NCBI GenBank assembly: GCA_045537045.1
Contig: JAZSOS010000011.1
Span: 10,801 to 74,800, forward strand
Origin: SIG480 sp045537045
GTDB lineage: Bacteria > Bacillota > Clostridia > Oscillospirales > JAAYXM01
Direction: 5' to 3'
Length of the DNA: 64,000 nucleotides
Shown here: one piece after another, positions 1 to 9,315 of the stretch
Layout: the number at the start of each line of letters is the position of its first letter
Position numbering within the stretch: the stretch's first letter is position 1
Notes under the pieces: generated by a model
The model's input: the letters and a program-made list of their open reading frames with translations, nothing else
What the model was told of the DNA's origin: nothing
Database searches by the model: none
Translations under genes and position numbers: made by a program

Positions 1-1614
1 GATGTTCTTGACACAATGGTTGAAAAATACCCCGACCAGTATGCATTTAAATACACCACGCTTGACTATACGCGCACTTACACGGAATTTCGCCGTGATG
101 TTGACGAATGCGCCGCTGCGCTTATCTCGCTCGGTGTAAAGGCCGGTGACCACGTTGCTATCTGGGCGACAAACATTCCCGCATGGTTTATCACCTTCTG
201 GGCAACAACTAAAATCGGCGCAGTTCTCGTAACAGTCAACACTGCCTATAAAATAAGCGAAATTGAATACCTCCTCAAGCAGTCTGACACACACACGCTC
301 GTTATGATTGAGGACTGCAAGGATATAAACTATCGCGAGATTATCCAGAAGCTCTGCCCCGAGCTTGAAAATATGAAACCGGGAGATGCTCTGTATTCAA
401 AGAAGCTTCCGTTTTTGCGCAACATCGTAACCGTAGGCTTCTCTATGCCCGGTTGCCTCACATGGGAGCAGATGCTTTCGCGTTCATCCCTTATCCCTAA
501 AGAGGAAATACGCCGCCGCGCATCACTTGTGCGTCCGGACGACGTATGCAATATGCAGTACACCTCCGGTACAACCGGTTTTCCGAAGGGCGTTATGCTA
601 ACGCACCGCAATATTGTAAACAACGGCAAAACAATCGGCGACCGTATGGATCTTTCCACAGCCGACCGTATGATGATTCAGGTGCCGATGTTCCACTGCT
701 TCGGAATGGTTCTTTCCATGACATCCACGATGACACACGGCGGAACGCTGTGCCCGATGCCATACTTCTCTCCCAAATCATCCCTCGCCTGCGTGAATGA
801 TGAGCATATAACCTGCTTCAACGGCGTTCCTACAATGTTTATCGCAATGTTCAACCACGCTGATTTTGCAAAAACCGATTTTTCATATATGCGTACAGGC
901 ATTATGGCGGGTGCAAACTGCCCGGCAGACCTTATGCGCCGTGCTGCAGATGAAATGAACATGCGCGAAATTATCTCCGTTTACGGTCAGACAGAGGCTT
1001 CTCCCGGCTGTACTATGGGTGAGGTCAATGAGGACCTTGACCACCGCGTTGAAACCGTTGGAAGCGCATTCCCGGGCGTTGAGTGCAAAATCATTGACCC
1101 TGAAACCGGCGAAGAACTTCCCGACGGCGAGAGCGGTGAATTTGTTGCGCGCGGCTTCAATATAATGAAGGGCTATTACAAAATGCCAAACGCTACCGCA
1201 CAGACAATAGACAAAGACGGCTGGCTCCACTCGGGCGATATCTGTTGCCGCACGCCGGACGGGTATTATAAAGTTACCGGTCGCCTTAAGGATATGATTA
1301 TCCGCGGTGGTGAGAACCTTTACCCGCGTGAAATCGAGGAATTTTACCTCACGAACCCGAAAGTCCGTGATGTTCAGATTGTCGGCGTTCCGGATGAGCG
1401 CTACGGCGAGGAATGCTGCGCGTGGATTATTCTCCACAAAGGCGAAGAGTCGGACGAAAACGAAATGCGCGAATTTGGTAATGCATCAATTGCGCGTCAT
1501 AAAGTTCCAAGATATTTCCTGTTCGTCAAGGAATTCCCGATGAATGCCGCAGGAAAAATTCTTAAATACAAAATGCGTGATGAGTCCATTGAAATGCTCG
1601 GTCTCAAAAAATAA
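1..1614 (+). CDS. AMP-forming acyl-CoA ligase, 5' end outside window
   Basis: ANL-superfamily acyl-CoA synthetase, which activates a carboxylic acid with ATP and joins it to CoA in the cytoplasm. The frame is open to base 1, and the residues before the first ATG (base 16) continue the family's N-terminal pattern, so the gene begins upstream. Counting from that ATG, the P-loop TSGTTGFPKG lies near residue 183, YGQTE in the middle, the hinge GRLKDMIIRGGENLYPREIEE-type segment follows, and the catalytic Lys sits in NAAGKILK near the C-terminus. It resembles FadD/YngI-type ligases and has no XRE or cupin domain, unlike the two ligases at 38.8-43.8 kb. Substrate unknown; a medium or short acyl chain is a guess. 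Confidence 0.88.
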   Translation, partial: DVLDTMVEKYPDQYAFKYTTLDYTRTYTEFRRDVDECAAALISLGVKAGDHVAIWATNIPAWFITFWATTKIGAVLVTVNTAYKISEIEYLLKQSDTHTLVMIEDCKDINYREIIQKLCPELENMKPGDALYSKKLPFLRNIVTVGFSMPGCLTWEQMLSRSSLIPKEEIRRRASLVRPDDVCNMQYTSGTTGFPKGVMLTHRNIVNNGKTIGDRMDLSTADRMMIQVPMFHCFGMVLSMTSTMTHGGTLCPMPYFSPKSSLACVNDEHITCFNGVPTMFIAMFNHADFAKTDFSYMRTGIMAGANCPADLMRRAADEMNMREIISVYGQTEASPGCTMGEVNEDLDHRVETVGSAFPGVECKIIDPETGEELPDGESGEFVARGFNIMKGYYKMPNATAQTIDKDGWLHSGDICCRTPDGYYKVTGRLKDMIIRGGENLYPREIEEFYLTNPKVRDVQIVGVPDERYGEECCAWIILHKGEESDENEMREFGNASIARHKVPRYFLFVKEFPMNAAGKILKYKMRDESIEMLGLKK

Positions 1615-1642
1615 CTTCAACTTTATGCCTTTTTGAATAACA

Positions 1643-1683
1643 AAAGCATCTTCGGGCAAAAATATGCTCGGAGGTGCTTTTTT
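1643..1683 (+). terminator. Terminator-like hairpin holding the next gene's RBS
   Basis: AAAGCATCTTCG pairs imperfectly with CGGAGGTGCTTT and is followed by TTTTTT, like a Rho-independent terminator for the acyl-CoA ligase. The 3' arm contains the GGAGG (1670-1674) that is the ribosome binding site for the M23 gene at 1686, so the structure may also limit translation of that gene from read-through RNA. Confidence 0.6.
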
Positions 1684-1685
1684 AA

Positions 1686-2477
1686 ATGAAGAAATTTGCA
1701 AGTAAAATCGCGCACAGCGGATTTTACATAATCCTCTTCCTTTGTATGTGTGCAATAGGAATTTCGGGTTATGTTATGTATCTCGCCGAGGACACTGCAG
1801 ACACAGTAAAAGAAACAACGGATATTTCTGATTCTGCAACTCTACCTTTCCCTATGGGTGATGAAACGCTCTACGATTTTGAAACGGGAGATGAGATTAT
1901 CCCAGAAGAGCCGCAAACGCCCCCCGAACCCGCAACAACACCCATCCCCGAAGAACCGATAGTTCCGAAAAAGCCGATGGAAGACAGCTCAAAAGCCTCA
2001 TCCACGCCAAAGCCTGAACCGGCAGTACCAACGGTTAGCATCCCCGAAAAGAAAGCCGACACCGTTTTCACAATGGCAGTAAACGGAGCAATAACAGAGC
2101 CTTTTTCGGGAGACGAGCTTGTGAAAAACGAAACGATGGGCGACTGGCGCATACACGCCGGTGTTGACATTGCCGGAGAGGAAGGAACGAGCGTCAGAGT
2201 AATCGCCGACGGCACGGTGGAAAGCGTCCAAACCGACAGCATGATGGGGAATACCATAACGGTCAAGCACGCCGACGGGCTTGTAAGCATTTACGCAAAC
2301 CTTGCCGACGGAATAACGCTGAAATCCGGAGATCCGTTAAAAAGCGGAGATGTAATTGCAAAAATCGGAAAGTCTGCGCTTGCAGAATGTATGCAGGATG
2401 CTCATCTCCACCTTGAGGTCACAAAAAACGGCAAGGCGATAGACCCACTTTCTCTTTACCCCGCCGGAGAAGAATAG
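1686..2477 (+). CDS. SpoIIQ-like membrane-anchored M23 family protein
   Basis: A 263-aa protein with a short cytoplasmic start, one membrane segment (about residues 12-34), a Pro/Glu-rich linker (about 60-125) and a C-terminal M23/LytM domain. The zinc-binding pattern is present: H157 and D161 in HAGVD, and the HxH pair at H240/H242. Intact ligands suggest an active endopeptidase fold. This layout fits forespore SpoIIQ of clostridia, which pairs with SpoIIIAH across the septum; in Bacillus the SpoIIQ site is degenerate. A generic cell-wall M23 hydrolase is the alternative. The start is set by GGAGG eleven bases upstream, inside the preceding hairpin. Confidence 0.75.
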   Translation: MKKFASKIAHSGFYIILFLCMCAIGISGYVMYLAEDTADTVKETTDISDSATLPFPMGDETLYDFETGDEIIPEEPQTPPEPATTPIPEEPIVPKKPMEDSSKASSTPKPEPAVPTVSIPEKKADTVFTMAVNGAITEPFSGDELVKNETMGDWRIHAGVDIAGEEGTSVRVIADGTVESVQTDSMMGNTITVKHADGLVSIYANLADGITLKSGDPLKSGDVIAKIGKSALAECMQDAHLHLEVTKNGKAIDPLSLYPAGEE

Positions 2478-2490
2478 AATAAGGATATAA

Positions 2491-2529
2491 AACAATGGCT
2501 ACCGGCAATGCCGGTAGCCATTGTTTGTG
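2491..2529. terminator. Bidirectional terminator between convergent genes
   Basis: A near-perfect inverted repeat (AACAATGGCTACCGGC, three-base loop, complementary arm) lies between the convergent SpoIIQ-like gene and phosphoglucomutase. T-rich stretches follow on both sides, though they are short. Confidence 0.7.
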
Positions 2530-2539
2530 TGCAAAAATT

Positions 2540-4243
2540 TTACTTAGCTATATCATTTGCAGCGGCGGCATAGCGGTCCGCCGTTTCATTTGCTTCATCA
2601 AGGGTTTTGCCCGATGCGAGGATATACACCTTTATCTTCGGCTCAGTTCCCGACGGACGGATGATAAAGCTTGTTCCGTCTTCCATTTCAAAATAAAGGA
2701 CGTTGCTTCCCGAAAGCGGAAGTTCCTCGCCGGTGTTTGTTTTTCCCGTGAGATAATCGCGTACGCGGCGTACCTTGCCGCCCGCAAGCTCGCACGGCGG
2801 GTTATTTCGAAGACCTTCCATAAGCTCACGCATCTTTGCAAGGCCGGAAACTCCCGGCATAACGACGTTGACAGTGCGCTCTGCGTATGCACCGTATTTT
2901 TCATAGAGTGCCATCATCGCCTCATAAAGGCTCTTGCCCTCACTCCTGTAATACGCCGCCATCTCAGCAATCATCATCGTTGCCGTAACAGCATCTTTAT
3001 CGCGGCAGAAATCGCCCATCAGGTAACCGTATGACTCCTCATATCCAAGAAGGAATCCTTCGCTTCCCTCCTGCTCAATCCGCTCTGCAATGAACTTAAA
3101 TCCGGTAAACGTTTCGTGCATCTTAACTCCGTTTACTTCACAGACGCGGCGTGCCATTTCCGTGGTTACAATCGTCTTTACAGCATATGCATTTTCAGAA
3201 AGCTCTCCCGCGCGTTTTTTTGCGCCGATGATATAATCAAGAAGCAGAACACCCATCTGGTTTCCGGTTATTGTTACATACTCTCCCTCGCCGTTTCTTA
3301 CAACAACGCCTACGCGGTCGGCATCAGGGTCCGTACCTATAATCAAATCAACATTCTCACGCTTTGCAAGCTCAATTGCAAGAGCAAAGCCTTCGCGGTT
3401 TTCGGGGTTCGGGCTCTTGACCGTCGGGAAGTTTCCGTCGGGTGTGCTCTGCTCCGGTACGCTTATCACATTGCGAAGTCCTATTCTCCCCAGAATTTCA
3501 GGAACAAGCTTGTATCCCGTACCGTGGAACGGTGTGTAAACGATTTTGAAATCATCAGCAACAGCTCGGGGAGCCTCACGGTTTATCGCGCAGGAAAGGC
3601 TGTGAACAAGAAAAGCCTCGTCAACTTCCTCACCGATTACGGTGATAAGTCCGCTTTTCACTGCCTCATCATAATCCATTGTCTTTACACCCGTGAAAAT
3701 ATCTGTGTTTTCGATTTCAGCAAGCACGACATCAGCTTCCTTGGGGGGAAGCTGTGCGCCGTCCTCCCAGTAAGCCTTATATCCGTTATATTCCTTGGGG
3801 TTGTGGCTGGCGGTTATATTGATACCGGCGATGCATTCCATCGCGCGTACCGCAAATGACAGCTCAGGAGTCGGGCGGAGAGACTCGAAAAGATATACGG
3901 AAATTCCGTTTGCCGCAAGCACGCATGCCGCCTCACGCGCAAATATATCACTTCCGATGCGACAGTCCATACACACCGCAACACCGCGCTGCATAACTTT
4001 TTTTCCCATACCGCAAATAAGTGCGGCGAGACCCTGTGTTGCCTGACGTACGGTATATACGTTCATGCGGTTTATTCCCATTCCGAGAACGCCGCGAAGC
4101 CCGGCTGTACCAAACTGAAGCGGTGCGAAAAAGCGATCTTCAATCTCTGCCTCGTTATTCTTTATCGACCGAAGCTCTTCCTTTTCTTCCTCACTCAATA
4201 CATCTGATGAAAGCCATCTTTCATATTCTGCTCTGTAATCCAT
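2540..4243 (-). CDS. pgcA: Phosphoglucomutase/phosphomannomutase (alpha-D-phosphohexomutase)
   Basis: Interconverts hexose 1- and 6-phosphates, feeding UDP-glucose, cell-wall glycolipid and glycogen synthesis. The 567-aa length is normal for the PgcA/YhxB subgroup. The phosphoserine loop TASHNPK has Ser at about residue 146, the Mg loop reads GTDPDADR, the sugar-binding loop is GYEESYG and the phosphate-binding loop is RPSGTEPK near the C-terminus. The start has a strong AAAGGAGG a dozen bases upstream. It is transcribed toward the SpoIIQ-like gene and ends at a shared terminator. The 140 bases between it and rlmH hold short imperfect GGGA/TCCC inverted repeats and no gene. Confidence 0.93.
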   Translation of the reverse strand: MDYRAEYERWLSSDVLSEEEKEELRSIKNNEAEIEDRFFAPLQFGTAGLRGVLGMGINRMNVYTVRQATQGLAALICGMGKKVMQRGVAVCMDCRIGSDIFAREAACVLAANGISVYLFESLRPTPELSFAVRAMECIAGINITASHNPKEYNGYKAYWEDGAQLPPKEADVVLAEIENTDIFTGVKTMDYDEAVKSGLITVIGEEVDEAFLVHSLSCAINREAPRAVADDFKIVYTPFHGTGYKLVPEILGRIGLRNVISVPEQSTPDGNFPTVKSPNPENREGFALAIELAKRENVDLIIGTDPDADRVGVVVRNGEGEYVTITGNQMGVLLLDYIIGAKKRAGELSENAYAVKTIVTTEMARRVCEVNGVKMHETFTGFKFIAERIEQEGSEGFLLGYEESYGYLMGDFCRDKDAVTATMMIAEMAAYYRSEGKSLYEAMMALYEKYGAYAERTVNVVMPGVSGLAKMRELMEGLRNNPPCELAGGKVRRVRDYLTGKTNTGEELPLSGSNVLYFEMEDGTSFIIRPSGTEPKIKVYILASGKTLDEANETADRYAAAANDIAK

Positions 4244-4386
4244 AGATATGTATTCCTCCTTTTTATTTCTATCCCGAAGAGAAATTCAGTTGCTGTTTTC
4301 TCCCACTCCGCGGGATAAAATTCGGCTGCATCCCTTCCGACGGGAAGTTTAGTTATTGTTTTCTTCCGGCGGGAAGCTATTTCCCC

Positions 4387-4860
4387 CTATTTATGATATC
4401 CGGAGCCTTCTTCTATCTTGAATGCACGGTAAACCTGCTCAAGCAGCATAACACGTGCAAGGTGATGTGGAAACGTCATTGGTGACATGGAAAGCCGCAG
4501 CTCTGCGCGCGCCTTGATGCTTTCATCAATCCCGTTTGACCCTCCGATAATAAAGCAAAGCCTGCTTTTACCTGAGCATTTCAGCGATGAAATTTTCTCA
4601 CAAAGTGCCTCGCTTGAAAGCATTTTCCCCTCAATGCACATACATATGAGATACGCATCCTTGGGAATTTTTGCGTTTATGCGCTCCGCCTCGGAAACAA
4701 GCGCGCGGCGCACTTCCGCATCATTTGCTGCGGGTGTTTCCACAAGCTCGATAATATTCAGCTTGCAATATGCACCCATACGCTTTTTATATTCATTGCA
4801 TGCATCAGCGAAAAACTTTTCTTTAAGCTTTCCGACACAGATAATGTCAATACCAAGCAT
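4387..4860 (-). CDS. rlmH: 23S rRNA (pseudouridine1915-N3)-methyltransferase RlmH
   Basis: SPOUT-class SAM-dependent methyltransferase that methylates pseudouridine 1915 in helix 69 of 23S rRNA on the 70S ribosome. At 157 aa it is standard length. The C-terminal knot motifs are visible: FIIGGSNGID, then LSMSPMTFPHHLARVMLLEQVYRA. It starts directly after the walJ stop codon, so it is the last gene of the wal/murA run. The walJ-rlmH neighbourhood is conserved in many Firmicutes. Confidence 0.95.
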   Translation of the reverse strand: MLGIDIICVGKLKEKFFADACNEYKKRMGAYCKLNIIELVETPAANDAEVRRALVSEAERINAKIPKDAYLICMCIEGKMLSSEALCEKISSLKCSGKSRLCFIIGGSNGIDESIKARAELRLSMSPMTFPHHLARVMLLEQVYRAFKIEEGSGYHK

Positions 4861-5661
4861 CTACTTTTCCGCCTCCACAGTCACAACCTCGCCGCGCTCA
4901 CCGCGCGGTGCAACGTACAGCATCATATCTACACCAGGAATCACTCCACTTTGCGTAAGCGCCGTATGCGTTGCAGTGTAGGCCTCTTTTGGCGTGTTGC
5001 TCTCAGCACTTAAGTGACCTAAAATTATGTTCTTTGTACCTCGCTTTACCGCCTCTACCGCAAGACGGGCGCACTCGGCATTCGACAGATGACCGCGCTC
5101 TCCCACTATTCTCTGTTTTAAAAACACGGGATATCTGCAAGCGCGAAGCCGCCGCTCATCATAATTTGACTCAAGCAAAAGAATATCTGAGCCGAAAAGA
5201 TGCTCTGACACCTCACCATCTACATGTCCGATGTCGGTTGCAATAACTGCACATTCGCTTTCCGAGCATATGCGATAGCCCGTGCTTTCGTAAGTATCGT
5301 GTGGGGTGTGGAACGGCTCTATCTCAAGACCTCCGACCTTTGTTGTTTCTCCTGGATAAACACAATTGACTTTTCCGTAGAGAGACTTAATTCTCTCTCC
5401 TATTCCGCGTGCTGTCCCACATGATGCATAGACGGGAATATCCGAGCGCGAAAGGAGCTTTTCCAGACCGCATATGTGGTCTCCGTGCTCATGCGTGATA
5501 AATACTGCATCTATCGCGGACACACCAAGCCCGAAGCTTGAAAGCTCACGAATAATACGCGTGGCAGAGATGCCTGTATCAACAAGTATATGCACCTTTC
5601 CGTCGGATATGTATGTACAGTTTCCGTTAGACCCGCTCGCGAGCGGACAAACCTTAAGCAT
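4861..5661 (-). CDS. walJ: MBL-fold hydrolase WalJ (YycJ/VicX)
   Basis: Metallo-beta-lactamase-fold protein of 266 aa. The metal-binding HEHGDH is at residues 57-62, with further ligands in the DIGH and GHLS segments. WalJ/YycJ is the conserved passenger of the WalRK operon and is related to nuclease-type MBL proteins; its exact substrate is not settled. It abuts rlmH with no gap and follows murA after 56 bases that contain a hairpin. Confidence 0.88.
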   Translation of the reverse strand: MLKVCPLASGSNGNCTYISDGKVHILVDTGISATRIIRELSSFGLGVSAIDAVFITHEHGDHICGLEKLLSRSDIPVYASCGTARGIGERIKSLYGKVNCVYPGETTKVGGLEIEPFHTPHDTYESTGYRICSESECAVIATDIGHVDGEVSEHLFGSDILLLESNYDERRLRACRYPVFLKQRIVGERGHLSNAECARLAVEAVKRGTKNIILGHLSAESNTPKEAYTATHTALTQSGVIPGVDMMLYVAPRGERGEVVTVEAEK

Positions 5662-5682
5662 TATAAATCTCCTTTTATCAAT

Positions 5683-5710
5683 AAAGGAACGGCGAGATTT
5701 CCGTTCCTTT
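5683..5710 (-). terminator. Hairpin between murA and walJ (weak terminator)
   Basis: Perfect 10-bp arms AAAGGAACGG and CCGTTCCTTT with an eight-base loop lie just after the murA stop. The downstream tract on the minus strand (TTTATTGAT) is only partly T-rich, so it may attenuate rather than stop transcription into walJ. Confidence 0.45.
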
Positions 5711-5717
5711 GCTTTAT

Positions 5718-7001
5718 CTATTGTGCCTTTGCCACAGGGATATTGTCTTCAACGATTTTTATGTGAGCACCAAGTGCGGTAAGCTTTTCTACGATATGCT
5801 CATACCCGCGCTCAATATGGAGAATATCTTCAACCTCTGTTATTCCCGTAGCGGCAAGACCTGCAATGACGAGTGCCGCACCCGCACGCAAATCGCATGC
5901 ACGCACCGGAGCACCGGTAAGCGAATCAACGCCCTCGACAACAGCGGTTTTTCCGTCAACCTGAATTTTTGCGCCCATTCTGCGAAGCTCTTCAACATAC
6001 TGGTAACGGCTGTCCCACACGCCCTCGGTGACGATGCTCATACCGTTTGCAATGGTGAGAATTACCGTTGCCTGCGGCTGCATATCCGTAGGGAATCCCG
6101 GATACGGAAGAGTTTTGATATTTGTATTTGAAAGCGGCTTTGTCCGCTTTATCAGAAGCGAATCATCGTGTTCCGTAACCTCAACGCCCATTTCAACAAG
6201 CTTTGACGTTATGCAGTCAAGATGTTTCGGGATAATATTCCGGACAAGCACCTCGCCGCCTGTGGCTGCAACAGCTGCCATATATGTTCCCGCCTCAATC
6301 TGGTCGGGGATGATCGTGTAAGCGCCGCCTTCCATCTTCTTCACGCCGCGTACCTTTATGACGTCTGTACCTGCACCGCTGACATTTGCACCCATGGAAT
6401 TGAGAAAGTTTGCAAGGTCAACGATGTGCGGCTCTTTCGCTGCGTTTTCAATAACTGTTGTTCCGTCTGCAAGAACTGCCGCAAGCATTGCGTTCATCGT
6501 TGCACCGACCGAAACAACGTCAAAATATATCGACGATGCCGTGAGCCTGCCGTGAGACTCTGCAATTACATAACCGTTCTGGACATCAACATCAGCCCCG
6601 AGAAGCTTGAACGCCTTTGTATGCTGGTCAATCGGGCGGTCACCGAAATTGCAACCGCCGGGCAAAGAAACCTGTGCCGAGCCGAAACGTCCGAGAAGCG
6701 CGCCAATAAGGTAATACGATGCACGGATTTTTCTTGCCATATCGTAATCCGCGCGGGTAGTACGAATTTTCGCTGCATTAATCTCAACGCAATTGCGGTT
6801 TATAAGCCTGACATCTGCGCCGATATCGCGCAAAAGATCAAGCATAAGCGTTACATCCCGAATTTCAGGGATGTTTTCTATTCTGCATGTACCGTCGACA
6901 AGAAGAGCCGCGGGTATAATTGCAACAGCAGCATTTTTTGCACCGCTTATGGTAACTTCACCGCGCAGCTTATAGCCGCCTTCTATAACATACTTCGTCA
7001 A
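5718..7001 (-). CDS. murA: UDP-N-acetylglucosamine 1-carboxyvinyltransferase MurA
   Basis: First committed step of peptidoglycan synthesis: transfers enolpyruvate from PEP to UDP-GlcNAc. About 427 aa from the chosen start. The active-site Cys is present in PGGCNFGDRPIDQH (about residue 117), so the fosfomycin target is intact; the substrate Lys-Asn lies in SGAKNA. A TTG at 7001 with AGAGGTG seven bases upstream gives the usual MTKYVIEGG beginning; a longer TTG start at 7022 is possible but has no good RBS. It has its own promoter (7108-7136). Unusually it sits inside the wal gene set, between the yycI-like gene and walJ. Confidence 0.95.
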   Translation of the reverse strand: MTKYVIEGGYKLRGEVTISGAKNAAVAIIPAALLVDGTCRIENIPEIRDVTLMLDLLRDIGADVRLINRNCVEINAAKIRTTRADYDMARKIRASYYLIGALLGRFGSAQVSLPGGCNFGDRPIDQHTKAFKLLGADVDVQNGYVIAESHGRLTASSIYFDVVSVGATMNAMLAAVLADGTTVIENAAKEPHIVDLANFLNSMGANVSGAGTDVIKVRGVKKMEGGAYTIIPDQIEAGTYMAAVAATGGEVLVRNIIPKHLDCITSKLVEMGVEVTEHDDSLLIKRTKPLSNTNIKTLPYPGFPTDMQPQATVILTIANGMSIVTEGVWDSRYQYVEELRRMGAKIQVDGKTAVVEGVDSLTGAPVRACDLRAGAALVIAGLAATGITEVEDILHIERGYEHIVEKLTALGAHIKIVEDNIPVAKAQ

Positions 7002-7107
7002 TGCCGGGCACCTCTTTTTCAATCATACTCATTTATCATTCTGCCAAAAAGCAAGTGTTTTTAATCATAAACAGGATAAATTTCAACTTTGAAATCCACC
7101 ACTTTAA

Positions 7108-7136
7108 ATTATAGCAGACTTCTTCTCAAAATGCAA
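7108..7136 (-). promoter_or_regulatory. Promoter for murA-walJ-rlmH
   Basis: On the minus strand TTGCAT and TATAAT are separated by exactly 17 bases, about 100 bases upstream of murA. The roughly 160-base gap after the yycI-like gene otherwise holds AT-rich sequence and no gene. Confidence 0.8.
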
Positions 7137-7163
7137 AGATTATTTGTATATTTTGTAAATATT

Positions 7164-7985
7164 TTATGCACTCACAAATTTGCCGCTTTGCATATCAACG
7201 TAAAACACGCCTTTATCGGTCGTTACGCAAAGTGTCGGAGACATCGAAACCCTTCCCGCAGCCGGAGCTTTGGAGATATATCCGAGCGTTACCGAAGAAA
7301 CCATCAATGGACACAGTGCTTCTTTCACAGCGCCGTCGGCAAAAGAAAGCATAAGAGCCGAAGTCTTCATCACCTCACCATCGGTCGGAACACGCACACC
7401 CTTTCCGATGAATTTTCCGGATGCGATCACACTTCCCGATTTGGATATTTTGACCTCTATCCCACAGTCAAACACGGGAACGCCGGAAAACATCTGCGAA
7501 ATCCCTATGCTGTATCCACTCTCATCAGACCGGCTGATATAATCGCTCATCCCGCCCGTTACGGCAAAGCTTTCCGCAACAGCTTTTGCGAGAACTTTTG
7601 CCTCATCCTCATTGTCTACGCTTTTCCCAGACTCGTACACAAGCGAAAACGCATCATCCGAGAACATAACGCTTCCGCCCTGACCGGAGTATGTGATATT
7701 TTCTTCGTTTTTTTCCTCAGTTACCTTTCCGAAAAACGATACGGCGGTTTTTTGTGTATCCGTTTTTCTCTGCAGGACAGCCGGACGGATTCCAACAGAA
7801 TCAAGCGGAACAAGCTCCCTGGCAACGTCTATTCCCTGCGCAGAAAGAATATCGCAAACATCGGCGCGCAAAGCTATTTCGTCGCGTCTGACTCCGTTAT
7901 CGCGCGATATATATACCACAAGAAGGAATACGTCCACCGCAAGAAGCAATGCAATAAGAATTGTTTTAGCTCTCGACCAGTTCAT
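7164..7985 (-). CDS. YycI-like WalK regulatory membrane protein
   Basis: A bitopic membrane protein of about 273 aa with an N-terminal membrane anchor (about residues 9-28, rich in Leu/Ile/Val) and an extracytoplasmic domain. Sequence recognition alone is weak; position decides it, because it directly follows the yycH-like gene behind walK as in Firmicutes wal operons, where YycH and YycI modulate WalK at the membrane. The start is the ATG of MNWSRAK with AAAGGAG seven bases upstream, and it overlaps the yycH-like gene by 20 bases, suggesting translational coupling. Confidence 0.75.
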   Translation of the reverse strand: MNWSRAKTILIALLLAVDVFLLVVYISRDNGVRRDEIALRADVCDILSAQGIDVARELVPLDSVGIRPAVLQRKTDTQKTAVSFFGKVTEEKNEENITYSGQGGSVMFSDDAFSLVYESGKSVDNEDEAKVLAKAVAESFAVTGGMSDYISRSDESGYSIGISQMFSGVPVFDCGIEVKISKSGSVIASGKFIGKGVRVPTDGEVMKTSALMLSFADGAVKEALCPLMVSSVTLGYISKAPAAGRVSMSPTLCVTTDKGVFYVDMQSGKFVSA

Positions 7986-9315
7986 TTCCATTCTCCTTTT
8001 CGGACACAATAAACCATGACGGGTACAGCGTTGCATTGCCCGTATCAGCGTACCGCAAACTTACATCGCCGCGCTTATCCGTTCCCGCAACAGCTGCGGC
8101 GGCAAGGCGCAAACTTAGGAAATCTGCACTCTGTGATGTCGCATCATACCCCCGCAGATTTGCTCTGACGTCACTTATCATATCTCCACGAAGGCTCACT
8201 CTCACAAAATATGTGCTTGCATTCATATCCACCGGAATTCCGTCAACGTGACGCCCGAAAATTACCTCGGCTTCATCGCCGTTTTCCAATGCTGATATGA
8301 GGTATATGCCGCCTGAGCCAGGAAGCTTAGAAGCGAGTGCTGCAGCAATACCGCGGGATGTCTCCGTCTTTTCGGAAAGCAATGCCCGCTCCCCCTTATG
8401 CTCAACACTTATTCCTATCGTCTCATCGGTTTCCTCTCGCGGATCGGTGTATGACACGAACCCCGCAGGTGATATCTTCATCGTTACCATATCGGCAATG
8501 TATACCTGTGTGCCGTCTGCCTCTGAATACGTGCCCGGGGAAACATCACTAAGTGAAAATGCATTAAGGCATCCCTCCGCAACGGAAGCGGAAAATGCGG
8601 AATATGTGTTATAAGCAGAAATTACAGCGGGCTTTGAAGGAGCTGAAGAAACCACAGTTTCCGCACTTATTGCTTCAAAGTCCTTCACATCGCTGTTTCC
8701 GGCAAGAACAGCATCGGGTGCGCTTACACCCGCAGCTACCGACATCAGTTCTTCTGAAGAAACAGAAGTGCTCACCGAATATACCTCATTAGCGTTTGGA
8801 TTTTTAACATATAATTTTACATTTCTTTCCTCTGCAGAAAGCATATAGTATCTTCCTGAATACGGATTACTCTCTGCATCAGTACCAAGCCACGTACAAA
8901 TCGCCCCTACCGGAACATTTCCGAAATAATCAAGCAGAACACCGTGCCCTGAGAGCCTCTCTTGCCATACTTTTGCATCTGCCGGTTCCATATCACCGTG
9001 GAAATCAAACACACGTGCAAGAAGCGCACGCAAGGATTTATACGCCGCATCCGTCTTTTCGCTTTCGTAAACAGATGCACGGCAAAATCCGTCACCCTTG
9101 ACATAAATGCTCATAGGGCGTATTCCGAAAGCATCAAGATCTGTTCCCTCGCCCTCACCGGTGCTGTAAAGGCTCATATCTATACCAAAAAGATTATCTG
9201 TTCCGGCACCTTCAAACGGGCTGTCAAAAAACCATACGGTATACGTCAGATACAGCATTCCGACAAGCAATACGCAGATGAACACATTTTTTATTTTTTC
9301 CTTTGTCGTGCTCAT
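7966..9315 (-). CDS. YycH-like WalK regulatory protein
   Basis: A 449-aa protein with one N-terminal membrane segment (about residues 9-29) and a large extracytoplasmic portion, the layout of YycH, which together with YycI tunes WalK signalling. Its ATG overlaps the walK stop (ATGA) and its end overlaps the yycI-like gene, so the three are translationally coupled. Similarity to Bacillus YycH is low by eye; the call rests mainly on topology and gene order. Confidence 0.78.
   Translation of the reverse strand: MSTTKEKIKNVFICVLLVGMLYLTYTVWFFDSPFEGAGTDNLFGIDMSLYSTGEGEGTDLDAFGIRPMSIYVKGDGFCRASVYESEKTDAAYKSLRALLARVFDFHGDMEPADAKVWQERLSGHGVLLDYFGNVPVGAICTWLGTDAESNPYSGRYYMLSAEERNVKLYVKNPNANEVYSVSTSVSSEELMSVAAGVSAPDAVLAGNSDVKDFEAISAETVVSSAPSKPAVISAYNTYSAFSASVAEGCLNAFSLSDVSPGTYSEADGTQVYIADMVTMKISPAGFVSYTDPREETDETIGISVEHKGERALLSEKTETSRGIAAALASKLPGSGGIYLISALENGDEAEVIFGRHVDGIPVDMNASTYFVRVSLRGDMISDVRANLRGYDATSQSADFLSLRLAAAAVAGTDKRGDVSLRYADTGNATLYPSWFIVSEKENGNELVES

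Noticed and set aside
2495..3859. Long plus-strand open frames opposite phosphoglucomutase
   Set aside because: They are antisense to a well-supported gene, with no RBS, domain or coding-like composition; similar opposite-strand frames over murA, pyrF, the ligases and other genes were also discarded.
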